Assembly (NCBI GenBank): GCA_902620405.1 | Contig: CACNIC010000001.1 | Coordinates: 62,001-126,000, forward strand | Source: an uncultured SAR202 cluster bacterium | GTDB lineage: Bacteria; Chloroflexota; Dehalococcoidia; Lucifugimonadales; Lucifugimonadaceae | Reading direction: 5' to 3' | Length of the DNA stretch: 64,000 bases | The notes under the pieces: model-generated | Told to the model about the DNA's origin: nothing | Database searches by the model: none | The model's input: only the letters and a program-made list of their open reading frames with translations | Shown here: in pieces, positions 30,001 through 38,400 of the stretch | Position numbering within the stretch: position 1 is the stretch's first letter | Layout of the letters: each line of letters opens with the position of its first letter | Made by a program: the position numbers and the translations under genes

Positions 30001-30949
30001 GAAAAATGTACCAAATATAATTGGAATTTTTATTAAATTTTATTGAAACATACAATAATGAAAAAACTGAGAAAATTCCAAGAAAAGGACCCAATGAAAC
30101 TTTGATTAGTTGGGAAATATGATAAATGTAGGGAGTAGTATTTTCATACTGGCGAGTATAAGAAAAATCAATTATCCCTCTTGCCATTTCCGATTGTATT
30201 CTTGATGAATTAATAAAATCATTTAAATTTATAATTGAGTAGGGATTTAATATCGAGAAAGATATTATTGATACAAATATTACTATCAAAATAGAATAGA
30301 AAAATGAAGGCAGGTTATAAATTTTTCTGTTTTGAAAATTTATTTTTACGTTAGTAGAAAAAAATAGTGTCATCAGTATAGGGATACCTATAATAAAGAT
30401 ACTAATCTTAATAGCAAACCCAATTCCAATCGCCAAAGAAAGATAAATTAAATTTTTGTAATTAAATTTATTTATTAAGTTTGAACAAAGTAAAAATATT
30501 AATGCAATTGATGTATTTAAAAATGTGTCAACAGTGAAAAAATGTGAAAGCTGAATAGCTAAAATACATGTAGAATAAAAAATGCTAGAAATTATACCTG
30601 TTAGCTTTGTGTGAAATCTCCTTCCTAGTTCGCCAATAATAAAAATGGTGACTGAATCAAAAAAAGAACTTAAAATTCTTCCAGGAAATCTTAAATTTTT
30701 TAATTCTTCTATTCCAAAAGAGAATAATTCGAGTAGGTAAAGCGGAAGGGTTCCATAATTGTACCAACCGGGGTCTAGGTTATTAAATGATAGCTTTTGA
30801 GAAATCATAAGCAATTGTCTTTCATCTGGATGAAATAAGTTACCTTGATCCCAATTTAAACCTAAAACTCTAAGCAAAAATCCAATGGCCGAAATTACAA
30901 GTAGTGCCAAGTAAAAATTATTTGAATGTTTTAAACTTTTTAAATTCAT
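27086..30949 (-). CDS. Large polytopic membrane protein: GT-C-like N-half plus DUF2298 (Chlor_Arch_YYY) C-half
   Basis: A 1287-residue protein that is mostly membrane helices. The N-terminal half resembles PMT/ArnT-like GT-C glycosyltransferases: an early loop LNWDQGNLFHPDER with acidic residues near residues 31-43, then many helices and a large extracytoplasmic part. The C-terminal half carries the DUF2298 landmarks FPPFDPWFSG and MNYYYYG near residue 756, and FSDLHPHM. A soluble end contains GWDWHQVQQRG. DUF2298 is reported from Chloroflexi and archaea, so this is the main taxonomic marker here. Transfer of a lipid-linked sugar to a surface polymer is inferred. Its start is 16 bases from the divergent M16 gene. 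Confidence 0.85.
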   Translation of the reverse strand: MNLKSLKHSNNFYLALLVISAIGFLLRVLGLNWDQGNLFHPDERQLLMISQKLSFNNLDPGWYNYGTLPLYLLELFSFGIEELKNLRFPGRILSSFFDSVTIFIIGELGRRFHTKLTGIISSIFYSTCILAIQLSHFFTVDTFLNTSIALIFLLCSNLINKFNYKNLIYLSLAIGIGFAIKISIFIIGIPILMTLFFSTNVKINFQNRKIYNLPSFFYSILIVIFVSIISFSILNPYSIINLNDFINSSRIQSEMARGIIDFSYTRQYENTTPYIYHISQLIKVSLGPFLGIFSVFSLLYVSIKFNKNSNYIWYIFLSWVASYFLFYGFIHTKFIRYLFPLIPIILIFNSYTLMSLFENYYLKFKKISLFIFSLFLIGILHYFMSYILIGSSEHNANIAAKYIDNNFISGSMLVKEHWDESLPFKNNFIIKEIPLYDYDSTSKIQKISTTLSNSDGMFISSKRLFGTIPRLDERYPLSTNYYYKLFDGSLGFELLKNQSKDLEFLGVTYFSDPFNRVKNLNFEKENKSKFNINLGWTDESFNVYDRPEIFIFKNSKNLTSQEIFDEIMQIEHESTAFVRTVNVEQNTLYKGIFQNSNSIISTILWLFILNIISLIYLPILWKFFGSINFNFNGHIKIISILFSTYFTWILVSINLFEFTLLGIYLSLIFPLLASGIIFFRNQEKFISFLRNNFKEILKFEFIFLFSFLTFAIIRSFNPDLWHPFRGGEKPMEISYLSALLNSKNFPPFDPWFSGASMNYYYYGLWIFSNLIALSQINTFIGFNLAVCTVFALSVTTLFAFSEIIFKKNRKFSFLLIFMVLLMGNMQPLMQIKNKIINSNYTEFFNIDFWSPSRVFPAESIGYEISEFPFFSFLFSDLHPHMISIPIFILFINLLVVIFKNKVNGLNLTKFLISSGLIISLLFGALWATNTWTVPVIFILLNIFTFLFFKQFSELPIIKSIIYSSMIIFFSYLFFLPFHINFISPVSSFEISEFSTRFYDFIEIYLIFILIILIFFISSLRKEFIKNLKKDNYKNSFFSILIAGIFFIIFVENFKIENDIGRMNTFFKFHLQIWILISISSCYLLFMAYKYNSVKFRKILFFPLLSILLISGIIYPIFGTYDRLNDRFSKTDITLNGSKFLEENIYSGPNGEIDLSYDYDAIKWIKENVADVSTIVEGNGPLYSWASRYSIYTGLPTVIGWDWHQVQQRGYDRSLINNRINDIDEFYSTDNLKRKVEIIEKYNIDLVVIGSLERNKYPSSGINKIETFDNVFKEIYKNDQTTIFKAIK

Positions 30950-30965
30950 GGTTTAATTATTGATC

Positions 30966-32237
30966 ATGAACAATTTCAATACAATAACTTTGGATAATGG
31001 CGTAAAAATTGTCACCGTTCCTATGGATAATACTAATGCGTCAACTGTTTTATTGCTTTTTGGGGCTGGATCAAGGTATGAAACACCAAATATTGCAGGT
31101 TCATCTCATCTATTTGAGCACTTACTATTCAAAGGTACAAAGAAAAGAAAAACCCCTAAAGAAATTGCTGAAGTAGTTGAGTCAAAAGGGGGAATACTGA
31201 ACGCTTACACAGATAAAGAGTCAACTGGTTATTGGTGTAAAGTTCCTTCTACATCTTACAAAGAAGGAATTGAAGTGCTAATTGATATGGCAAAACAACC
31301 TTTAATAAGAGATGAAGATTTATCTATGGAAAAAAATGTTGTTTATGAAGAAATAAAGGCATATTTAGATTCGACAAGTAGCAGGGCTTCAAATAAGGCA
31401 GATGAAAATCTATGGCCTGATCAGCCTATGGGTGTAGATATTGCAGGGTCCATCGAGACAGTTGAAGCAACTTCAAGAGAAGATTTGATGGATTATTTGA
31501 GTAAGCAATATACATCTTCAAATACTGTTTTAGTTGTTACAGGAAATATTGATGAAAAAATAGTTGTTGATATTGCAAAAAAATCTTTCGAAGGTTTTAG
31601 AGAAGGTGACCCTTTGGGTTTTAAAAAATCAACATACAATTCTACTGGGGCATTAACTGTATTGGATAAAATGGAGACTAATCAAACTCATTTAACATTG
31701 GCATTTAAAAATTATTCTATGAAAGATCTTTCAAGGCACTCCTCTTCTATATTGTCAGTTATTTTAGGTGGCGGTATGACAAGTCGACTATTTGAACAAG
31801 TAAGAGAAAAAAGAGGATTAGCATACTCAGTAAGTTCAAATTCACATTTTTATTCTGATTGTGGAGTTTTTTATATTGATGCTGGAGTTGCACCGGAAAA
31901 TACAGAACAGACTTTTGAAGTAATAATTGAGGAGTTAAATAATTTAAGAAAAAATTTAAACTCTGACGAAATATCTTCTTCAAAAGAACTAATTAAAGGC
32001 AGATTGATGATGAGGTATGAAGATTCAAGGGCAGTCGCAATGAACTATGGAACACAAGAGTTGTTGAATAAAAAAATCATTTCTATTGATGATAATTTAA
32101 AATCATTAGATAAAGTAGAGTTTGACGAGATTATAGAGGCATTTGATTATATTTTTAACAATGAAACTATGATTGTTTCTGCTGCTGGATCAACAGATAA
32201 AATACCTGATTTAACAAAAAATAAAGATTTTTTCTAA
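30966..32237 (+). CDS. M16 family zinc metallopeptidase
   Basis: A processing-peptidase-like protease of about 423 residues. The inverted zinc motif reads HLFEH near residues 48-52 and the third zinc ligand is in VVYEEIKAYLD, so it should be catalytically active. The C-terminal half has the substrate-binding R and Y residues in VREKRGLAYSVSS. I use the ATG at 30966; a TTG six bases earlier would add two residues. No second M16 gene is adjacent, so it probably forms homodimers. It is divergent from the DUF2298 gene with a 16-base gap. Confidence 0.9.
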   Translation: MNNFNTITLDNGVKIVTVPMDNTNASTVLLLFGAGSRYETPNIAGSSHLFEHLLFKGTKKRKTPKEIAEVVESKGGILNAYTDKESTGYWCKVPSTSYKEGIEVLIDMAKQPLIRDEDLSMEKNVVYEEIKAYLDSTSSRASNKADENLWPDQPMGVDIAGSIETVEATSREDLMDYLSKQYTSSNTVLVVTGNIDEKIVVDIAKKSFEGFREGDPLGFKKSTYNSTGALTVLDKMETNQTHLTLAFKNYSMKDLSRHSSSILSVILGGGMTSRLFEQVREKRGLAYSVSSNSHFYSDCGVFYIDAGVAPENTEQTFEVIIEELNNLRKNLNSDEISSSKELIKGRLMMRYEDSRAVAMNYGTQELLNKKIISIDDNLKSLDKVEFDEIIEAFDYIFNNETMIVSAAGSTDKIPDLTKNKDFF

Positions 32238-32279
32238 AAATAGCTATCAAATTTATTGAAAACAGAATCCTGCATAAGG

Positions 32280-32285
32280 TAATTT
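32280..32285 (+). promoter_or_regulatory. Candidate -10 (TAATTT) six bases before the Xre gene
   Basis: TANNNT hexamer ending six bases before the ATG at 32292. It predicts transcription starting at the start codon. On its own it is weak in AT-rich DNA; it matters as part of a pattern seen at several operon-first genes. Confidence 0.3.
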
Positions 32286-32291
32286 AATTTC

Positions 32292-32660
32292 ATGCTTAAA
32301 GATAGTATAAAAAATCAAAAAAATTTTTGGGATGCAAATTCTATTAAAAGTTTAAGAAAAACATTAAAAATGTCGCAAAGCGATTTTTCTAAAAAACTTG
32401 GTATCAGGCAACAAACTGTGAGTGAGTGGGAGACAGGGGCTTATTTACCTAGAGGAGGTTCTCTAACACTTTTAAATATGATTGCAGAAAATATTTCCAA
32501 TGTATTTGAGAAAGAAAACAGTTCTGTTGAATTAGAAAAAGTCAAAAATATTGAATCGACAGACCTGCAGAATAAAGAAACTAAGCCTACTAAGAAATTA
32601 AGTCATATTTATTATGCAAACGTTTCAAGTTCAAATACGGGTCAAATGTTACCAATATAA
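32292..32660 (+). CDS. Xre-family helix-turn-helix regulator
   Basis: A 122-residue protein with one HTH_3/Xre domain at about residues 17-72. The helices fall on LRKTLKMSQSDFSKKLG and the recognition segment IRQQTVSEWETG, followed by PRGGSLTLLNMIAE. The C-terminal 50 residues are polar, carry no recognised effector domain and end in SSSNTGQMLPI. Its 3' end overlaps orn by 19 bases on the opposite strand. Target genes are unknown. Confidence 0.8.
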   Translation: MLKDSIKNQKNFWDANSIKSLRKTLKMSQSDFSKKLGIRQQTVSEWETGAYLPRGGSLTLLNMIAENISNVFEKENSSVELEKVKNIESTDLQNKETKPTKKLSHIYYANVSSSNTGQMLPI

Positions 32661-33217
32661 TCAGGATTTGAAAAAAAATGCTCTCTGAGCCATATTAATT
32701 CATCTATGCTCTCGGTTATATCTTCCATTGCAAGGTGCGTTTTACTTTTTTCAGGAAATTTAACATCTGGATACCATCTTTGTACTAGTTCTTTAATAGA
32801 TGAAACATCAATCATTCTGTAAAAAAGATATTTTTCTAGTAAAGGCATCTCTTTTTTTAAAAATTTTCTATCAACCCATATTGAATTCCCACATAAAATC
32901 CCTTTATTTGGCTTAATTCTTTCCGATATAAATTCAAGAACCAAGTCTTGGGCCTTAGCGATAGTGCATTCTGACCCCTTTGATCTTTCTAAAAGACCGG
33001 ATTTTGTGTGCTGATTTAATGACCATGGCTCAATTTTAGATAACTCTTTTTCTGACCTTTTGATTGCTAGTCCAAGTTTCGAGTCAGGAAATTTGTCCAC
33101 AATATTTAATTTCTCATCAGTAATAATAATTGCAACTTCCAAAATAACATGCTCATCACCAAGTCCAGTCATTTCCAAGTCTAGCCAAATTAAATTATTG
33201 TTATTATCTTCAATCAT
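32642..33217 (-). CDS. orn: Oligoribonuclease
   Basis: A DEDD-family 3'-5' exoribonuclease that degrades 2-5 base RNAs at the end of mRNA decay. It carries the Exo I motif LDLEMTGL, the Exo II region CGNSIWVDRKFL and the Exo III motif HLAMEDI of the DEDDh type. I start it at the ATG at 33217, giving 191 residues, close to the family length. The open frame runs further to 33337, but that extension lies inside xth and resembles nothing. TATAAT at 33229-33224 ends six bases before this ATG and supports the choice. Confidence 0.94.
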   Translation of the reverse strand: MIEDNNNNLIWLDLEMTGLGDEHVILEVAIIITDEKLNIVDKFPDSKLGLAIKRSEKELSKIEPWSLNQHTKSGLLERSKGSECTIAKAQDLVLEFISERIKPNKGILCGNSIWVDRKFLKKEMPLLEKYLFYRMIDVSSIKELVQRWYPDVKFPEKSKTHLAMEDITESIDELIWLREHFFSNPDYIGNI

Positions 33218-33223
33218 GTAATA

Positions 33224-33229
33224 ATTATA
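33224..33229 (-). promoter_or_regulatory. -10 element (TATAAT) six bases before orn
   Basis: Perfect TATAAT on the minus strand, separated by six bases from the orn ATG at 33217. Transcription would begin at or next to the start codon, predicting a leaderless orn mRNA. Confidence 0.55.
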
Positions 33230-33248
33230 GTATATCGATTTAATCGCA

Positions 33249-34031
33249 ATGAAAATTATATCTTGGAATGTAAACGGAATAAGGGCTTGTTTAAATAAAG
33301 GGTTTGAAGATTTTATATATTCTAATGACCCTGACATAGTTTGTATTCAAGAAACAAAGGCAAATGAAGATCAGGTTGATCTAAATCTTCCTGAATATAA
33401 ACAATATTGGAATAGCGCAGAACGAAAAGGATATTCAGGTACTTTAATACTATCAAAAAAAAATATCGAAAATATTAATTATGGAATTGGGATTGATAAG
33501 CATGATAAAGAGGGCAGGGTGATTACTGCTGAACTTGAAAATTCATATTTAGTAAATGTTTATGTTCCTAATTCTGGTTCAGACAGAAAAAATCCTCTAA
33601 GCCGGCTTTCTTATAGGACAGAAGAGTGGGACGTTGATTTTTTAAATTACTTGAAAATTCTTTCAAAAAATAAACCAGTTATCGCATGTGGAGATTTTAA
33701 TGTTGCTCATAATGAAATTGATTTAGCCAACCCTAAATCAAATAAAGGCAATGCGGGGTTTACTGATGAAGAAAGGGAAAGTTTTAATAGATTTATGGAA
33801 TCAGGACTTTGTGATGTTTTTCGCGAAAAAGATAAGCATAACACTCATTACACATGGTGGAGCTATATGGGCAATGCCTATGCAAACAATACTGGATGGA
33901 GGATAGATTACTTTATTGCCTCAAGATCATTATTGCCTCTTATTAGCAATGAAAAAGTTCTAATTAAACCCCCAGATGACGTTGGGCAAAGAAAATCTGA
34001 CCATTCTCCAATAAAAATTGAAATAGAATAA
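33249..34031 (+). CDS. xth: Exodeoxyribonuclease III / AP endonuclease
   Basis: Base-excision repair enzyme of the exonuclease III family, 260 residues. Landmarks are ISWNVNGIRA at the N-terminus, the metal-binding Glu in CIQETKA, the VYVPNSG segment, CGDFNVAH, GWRIDYFIAS and the C-terminal catalytic KSDHSPI. It diverges from orn with 31 bases between the start codons. TTTAAT lies four bases before the ATG and TATAGT further upstream at 33226-33231. Confidence 0.96.
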   Translation: MKIISWNVNGIRACLNKGFEDFIYSNDPDIVCIQETKANEDQVDLNLPEYKQYWNSAERKGYSGTLILSKKNIENINYGIGIDKHDKEGRVITAELENSYLVNVYVPNSGSDRKNPLSRLSYRTEEWDVDFLNYLKILSKNKPVIACGDFNVAHNEIDLANPKSNKGNAGFTDEERESFNRFMESGLCDVFREKDKHNTHYTWWSYMGNAYANNTGWRIDYFIASRSLLPLISNEKVLIKPPDDVGQRKSDHSPIKIEIE

Positions 34032-34033
34032 TT

Positions 34034-35122
34034 TTAAATACGACTCACTTCTTCCAATAAAACTTTTGCTGCTTTTTTGGGGTCAAACCTATCTATAGAT
34101 TTTTGATAATTTAATGTAAATTTATTTTTTAGTTTTTCATTATCAATAAGTTCCAAAATTTTATTTGCAATATCTTCTGGGTCTCCTGTTTTTGCAAGTA
34201 ACCCTGTCTCTCCATTAAGTAAAACTTCAGAAGTTCCTCCTGGGCAATTTGTAGCTACAATAGGCATTTTCATTGCCTGTGCTTCTATCAAAATATTCGG
34301 CATACCTTCATAAATTGAAGTCAACAACAATATGTCGCAATGTTTTAAATACTTGTAAGGATTCTCATCAAAATTTATATGTTTTATTTTTGATTTAATA
34401 TCAGTAGGGCATTTTAATAACTTTTCTTTCTCACTACCATCTCCAATTATGAGTAATTTTGAATCATGGTAATTGTTAAGGATTTCAAAACTTTTAAGCA
34501 ATGTATCTATATCTTTTTGAGGCTCCAGTCTGCCAACATAAGCTAACAAAGGAACATTTGCTTTAGTGATCCATTCATCACGAACTTTTTCTTTTGATAA
34601 TTTATTTATATTTTCAATAAAAGATGCATTAAGTATTTTTTTTATCTTATTTTTTAAGTTAAAATTTTTTTTCAAATCATTACAAACTTCATCAGAATTG
34701 CCATAAATCAAATCAGCCTTTTTATATAAAAATTTAACAAGAGAACTAATAATTAATCTTTTAAAAAAATTAAGTTTTTTTAATTCAGAACTTAAATGGT
34801 TCCTCTCAGAAATAATTATTTTAGCCTTATTTTTAGAAAATTTACTTGAAATTACTGCAATTATGTTAGCGTAATATTGGGCAGATATTATTAAATCAGG
34901 GCTCTCATTATTAAACGTTTTTGATAGTTTGTTTATTGAAAAAGCTGTTCTTTTAGAGTTTAATTTTATAAATTTTAAATCTTCATTGTACGTACTTTTA
35001 ATATCATTTAAAGATACAAATTTAACATTATGACCTCTGTATTCAAATTCTTTAGAAAGATTAATAAAGCTTCTTTCGACCCCTCCTAGGCCCATGTGTG
35101 GAATAAATATTAATATTTTCAT
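34034..35122 (-). CDS. GT4-type (GT-B fold) glycosyltransferase
   Basis: A 362-residue retaining glycosyltransferase. The N-terminal MGLGGVERSFINL is the glycine-rich acceptor loop typical of group 1/4 enzymes. The donor site shows LAYVGRLEPQKDID and the E-x7-E motif in EGMPNILIEA, followed by CPGGTSEVL. It lies one base after a small glutaredoxin gene and is probably co-transcribed with it. It may build a glycolipid or surface polysaccharide, and the acceptor and sugar are unknown. Confidence 0.9.
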   Translation of the reverse strand: MKILIFIPHMGLGGVERSFINLSKEFEYRGHNVKFVSLNDIKSTYNEDLKFIKLNSKRTAFSINKLSKTFNNESPDLIISAQYYANIIAVISSKFSKNKAKIIISERNHLSSELKKLNFFKRLIISSLVKFLYKKADLIYGNSDEVCNDLKKNFNLKNKIKKILNASFIENINKLSKEKVRDEWITKANVPLLAYVGRLEPQKDIDTLLKSFEILNNYHDSKLLIIGDGSEKEKLLKCPTDIKSKIKHINFDENPYKYLKHCDILLLTSIYEGMPNILIEAQAMKMPIVATNCPGGTSEVLLNGETGLLAKTGDPEDIANKILELIDNEKLKNKFTLNYQKSIDRFDPKKAAKVLLEEVSRI

Positions 35123-35123
35123 A

Positions 35124-35393
35124 TTAGTAACTAAGTTTTTTTATTGAAATTGAAAGTTCTGCGTCTGTAGGTTCAGAAAGAATAATTTTTTCTGAATGAT
35201 TTTCTATAATTATTGTTGGAACCGTTTGCCTTCCATTATTTAAGCTTTCAACAGTATCCTTGAATTGTGGATTTTCAATAATATTGATTTCCTCAAAAGG
35301 TATTTCGTTCTTTTCAAGAAAGTTTTTACTTCTGATACAATCAGAACATAAATTCCTTGAATACATTACTATTTTTGGATAGGTTGATTTCAT
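35124..35393 (-). CDS. Glutaredoxin-like protein (CxxC)
   Basis: An 89-residue thioredoxin-fold protein with the dithiol site LCSDCIRSK near residues 15-23 and the cis-proline loop QTVPTII. The short length and site resemble NrdH/mycoredoxin-like glutaredoxins rather than classical CPYC enzymes. TATAAT at 35406-35401 lies seven bases before the ATG, so the gene likely has its own promoter 27 bases after dnaE. The downstream glycosyltransferase starts after one base. Confidence 0.85.
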   Translation of the reverse strand: MKSTYPKIVMYSRNLCSDCIRSKNFLEKNEIPFEEINIIENPQFKDTVESLNNGRQTVPTIIIENHSEKIILSEPTDAELSISIKKLSY

Positions 35394-35400
35394 TTTTTAG

Positions 35401-35406
35401 ATTATA
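35401..35406 (-). promoter_or_regulatory. -10 element (TATAAT) seven bases before the glutaredoxin gene
   Basis: Perfect TATAAT on the minus strand, seven bases before the ATG at 35393. It predicts a leaderless transcript. Confidence 0.5.
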
Positions 35407-35420
35407 TTATAGAAATTATT

Positions 35421-38400
35421 TTAAGTAATAATTATATTGTGGTTACCAATAATTAAATCTAACCTTGATTTTAAATCCTCTGAGTAATTTATAGATAAAG
35501 GAAGTTCTAATTCAATGCTATTTTCATCATAAAATATCTCAATTGATACATTGCTGCTTTCCTTATCATTCTTATTTTCTAATAAGAGTTTGATTACATC
35601 TTCAAACTTGTATTTGTCTTCAATTTTATTTTCGGAACCAATAAATTCAATTTTAAATTGTTTATCATTTATTTTTTGATCTTCTGAAATTTTAATTGGA
35701 TCAACCTTTACAAAGCTATCGTTATTGTTAGCTTCTTCAAATGCAGGAATATCTGCTAAGTCATCTTTTTGATCCGTGGAATTGATGCTTGGCAAAGGTT
35801 GTTCATTAGAAACAAATTCTTCTAAGTCATGATTTTCAAATTCAAGCTTTTTTCCGTTTTCAAAAATCATATTTATTGATCCGTTTCTGAGATTTGTTTT
35901 TACATCTAACTCCAAATATGATCCTGTTTCCCATAAATGTTGTGAAGTCTCTAATTTATCAGGCCATATAACTAACTCAATTGAGTTGTCCAATAAACCA
36001 AACTCACAAATAATAAATTGTTCTTTTTTTCTTGTTGTTCTCTTTGTTATTGAAAGAACCTGACCTATGGCTTTAGTAGATTCGTATGATTTTTTTGAAT
36101 TTATTTGGCCCAAAAAAACAGCATGAGTATTTGAGTAAGATTCAATTTTTTTATTTATCGGATTATCACTTAAGGCAGTACCCATTAAGTCTCTTTCCCA
36201 AAACATCCTTTCTTTGTAATCTACTTCAGATTCAATTAAATCTAGATTTATAGGCACTTTAACTTCATCCCCCAGCAGATCGAACATATTTGACTGCCCA
36301 CTTGATTCTAATTGATTTCTTTTTGAGATTTCTTGAACGATCTTATCAAGCGATGGTAATAATTTTTCTCTAGACTCTATATCATCAAATGCCCCAACCT
36401 TTATTAATGGTTCTAATGAACCCTTTGTAATTGGGTTTTTAGAAATCCTTGAAATAAAATCCTCTAAACTTCTATATTCGCCATTTTTATTTCTTTCATC
36501 AACTAAAATTTTCATTGAATTTGAACTTATATTCTTAATGGTACCTAGTCCATAACTGATATATTTTTTACCAGATTCGTCAAGATAAGGATCAAAATCA
36601 ACTTCACTTTTATTTATATTCGGTCTTGTAATAAATATGTCCATCGAGCTACATTCTGTAATTAGACTAGAAATTTTCTCTTTATCATCTGCTGAATTTT
36701 TCATAAGTATCGACATAAATATTTCAGGATAATTTGCTTTGAAATATGCTGTCCAATATCCTATCATCGCATAACTTACACTGTGTGCCTTATTAAATGC
36801 ATATCCAGCAAATGGCTCAATCAGTTCAAAAACTTTTTCTCCTAATTGTTTATCAAACCCATTATCAATTGTTCCTTGCAAGAATTTATCTTTTTCTTCA
36901 AGCATAACTTCTGGAATTTTTTTACCCATTGCTTTTCTAAACCTGTCTGCATCACCAAGGGAGTAACCTGCGATAGACTGAGCTATAAGTAAAACCTGAT
37001 CTTGGTAAACAATTATTCCATAAGTTTCTTTCAAAATATCTTCTAAAGATGGGTGTGGGTATTTAATTGGTATCCTTCCGTGTTTTGAGTCAATGAATGT
37101 TGAAATGTGTTCCATTGGCCCTGGCCTATATAATGCAATCATCGCAGAAACATCATTTACTGATGTCGGTTTCAACTCTTTTATATATCTTTTCATTCCA
37201 GAACTTTCAAGCTGAAACACGCCAGAAGTTTTTGCATGACTTAATAATTCAAAGGTTTTAGCATCATCTTTTGGAATTGTATCCAAGTCGATAAATTCTC
37301 CAGTTTTTTTCTGAATCATCTTAATTGTTTGGTCAATAATTGTAAGGTTTGATAATCCTAAGAAATCCATTTTTAATAATCCAAGATCAGCTAGAGCAAA
37401 CATTTCATATTGAGTTAAAGGAGGTGCATCGTCATCACTTACTGGAGGTCGCTGTATAGGCACTGATTTATCTAAAGGGTCTTTTGAAATTATTACTCCA
37501 GCTGCATGAGTTTGGATATTCCTAACAGAACCTTCAATTTTCATAGCTCCTTCAAAAAGATTCCTTACATCTTCATTTGAATCATATTCTTTTCTAAGTT
37601 CAGGACTTAAATTCAATGCTTTCTCAAGGGTCATGTCTGATGTAGGATTTAAAGGATCTCTATTTGGAACTAATTTGGCAACTTTATCAACAAATGCTAG
37701 AGGGAGATTCATTACTCTACCAGCATCTCTCAATGATCCTTTGGCTTTTATTTTGCTGAATGCAATTATTTGAGCTATATGATCATAGCCATACTTTTCG
37801 GTACAATATTCTAATACTTCTTTTCTCCTGTCATCTTGGAAATCAATATCAATATCAGGCATTTCCTTTCTTTCAATATTTAGAAATCTTTCAAAAACCA
37901 AAGCATTTTTTACAGGATCAATTTTTGTAATATTGAGACAGTACAATACTAAACTTGCTGTAGCACTTCCTCTTAAAGTGGTTAGTATTTTTTTATTGTT
38001 AACAAATTTGAATATATCCCACACAACTAGAAAATAATCAGCAAAATCAGTTTCCTGAATAACAGATAATTCATAATTTAGTCTGTCAGTGATTTCTTCA
38101 CTAGGCTCTGGAAATTTCTTATTTAAACCTTCTTCGCATAACTCTTTTAAATATGAAAAGGAATCTTTATTTTCTGGAGTTTTAAACTCAGGAATCATAG
38201 TTTTAGAGAAGTCTATTTCAATGTTACATTTGTCTGCAATCTCTAGCGTATTATCACAAGCTTCAGGGACATCTTTAAATTTCTCTCTCATTTCTTCTGG
38301 GCTCGCAATATAATAACTATTGTCTTCTAAAATGTCTGATCTTGGATTTGAACTTCCTGATCTAACATTTTTTAATAATATCTCTTTTTCATAGTCATCC

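Noticed and set aside
33218-33337. N-terminal extension of orn by 40 residues in the same open frame
   Set aside because: It lies inside the divergent xth coding region, resembles no Orn sequence, and a perfect TATAAT sits just before the internal ATG at 33217.
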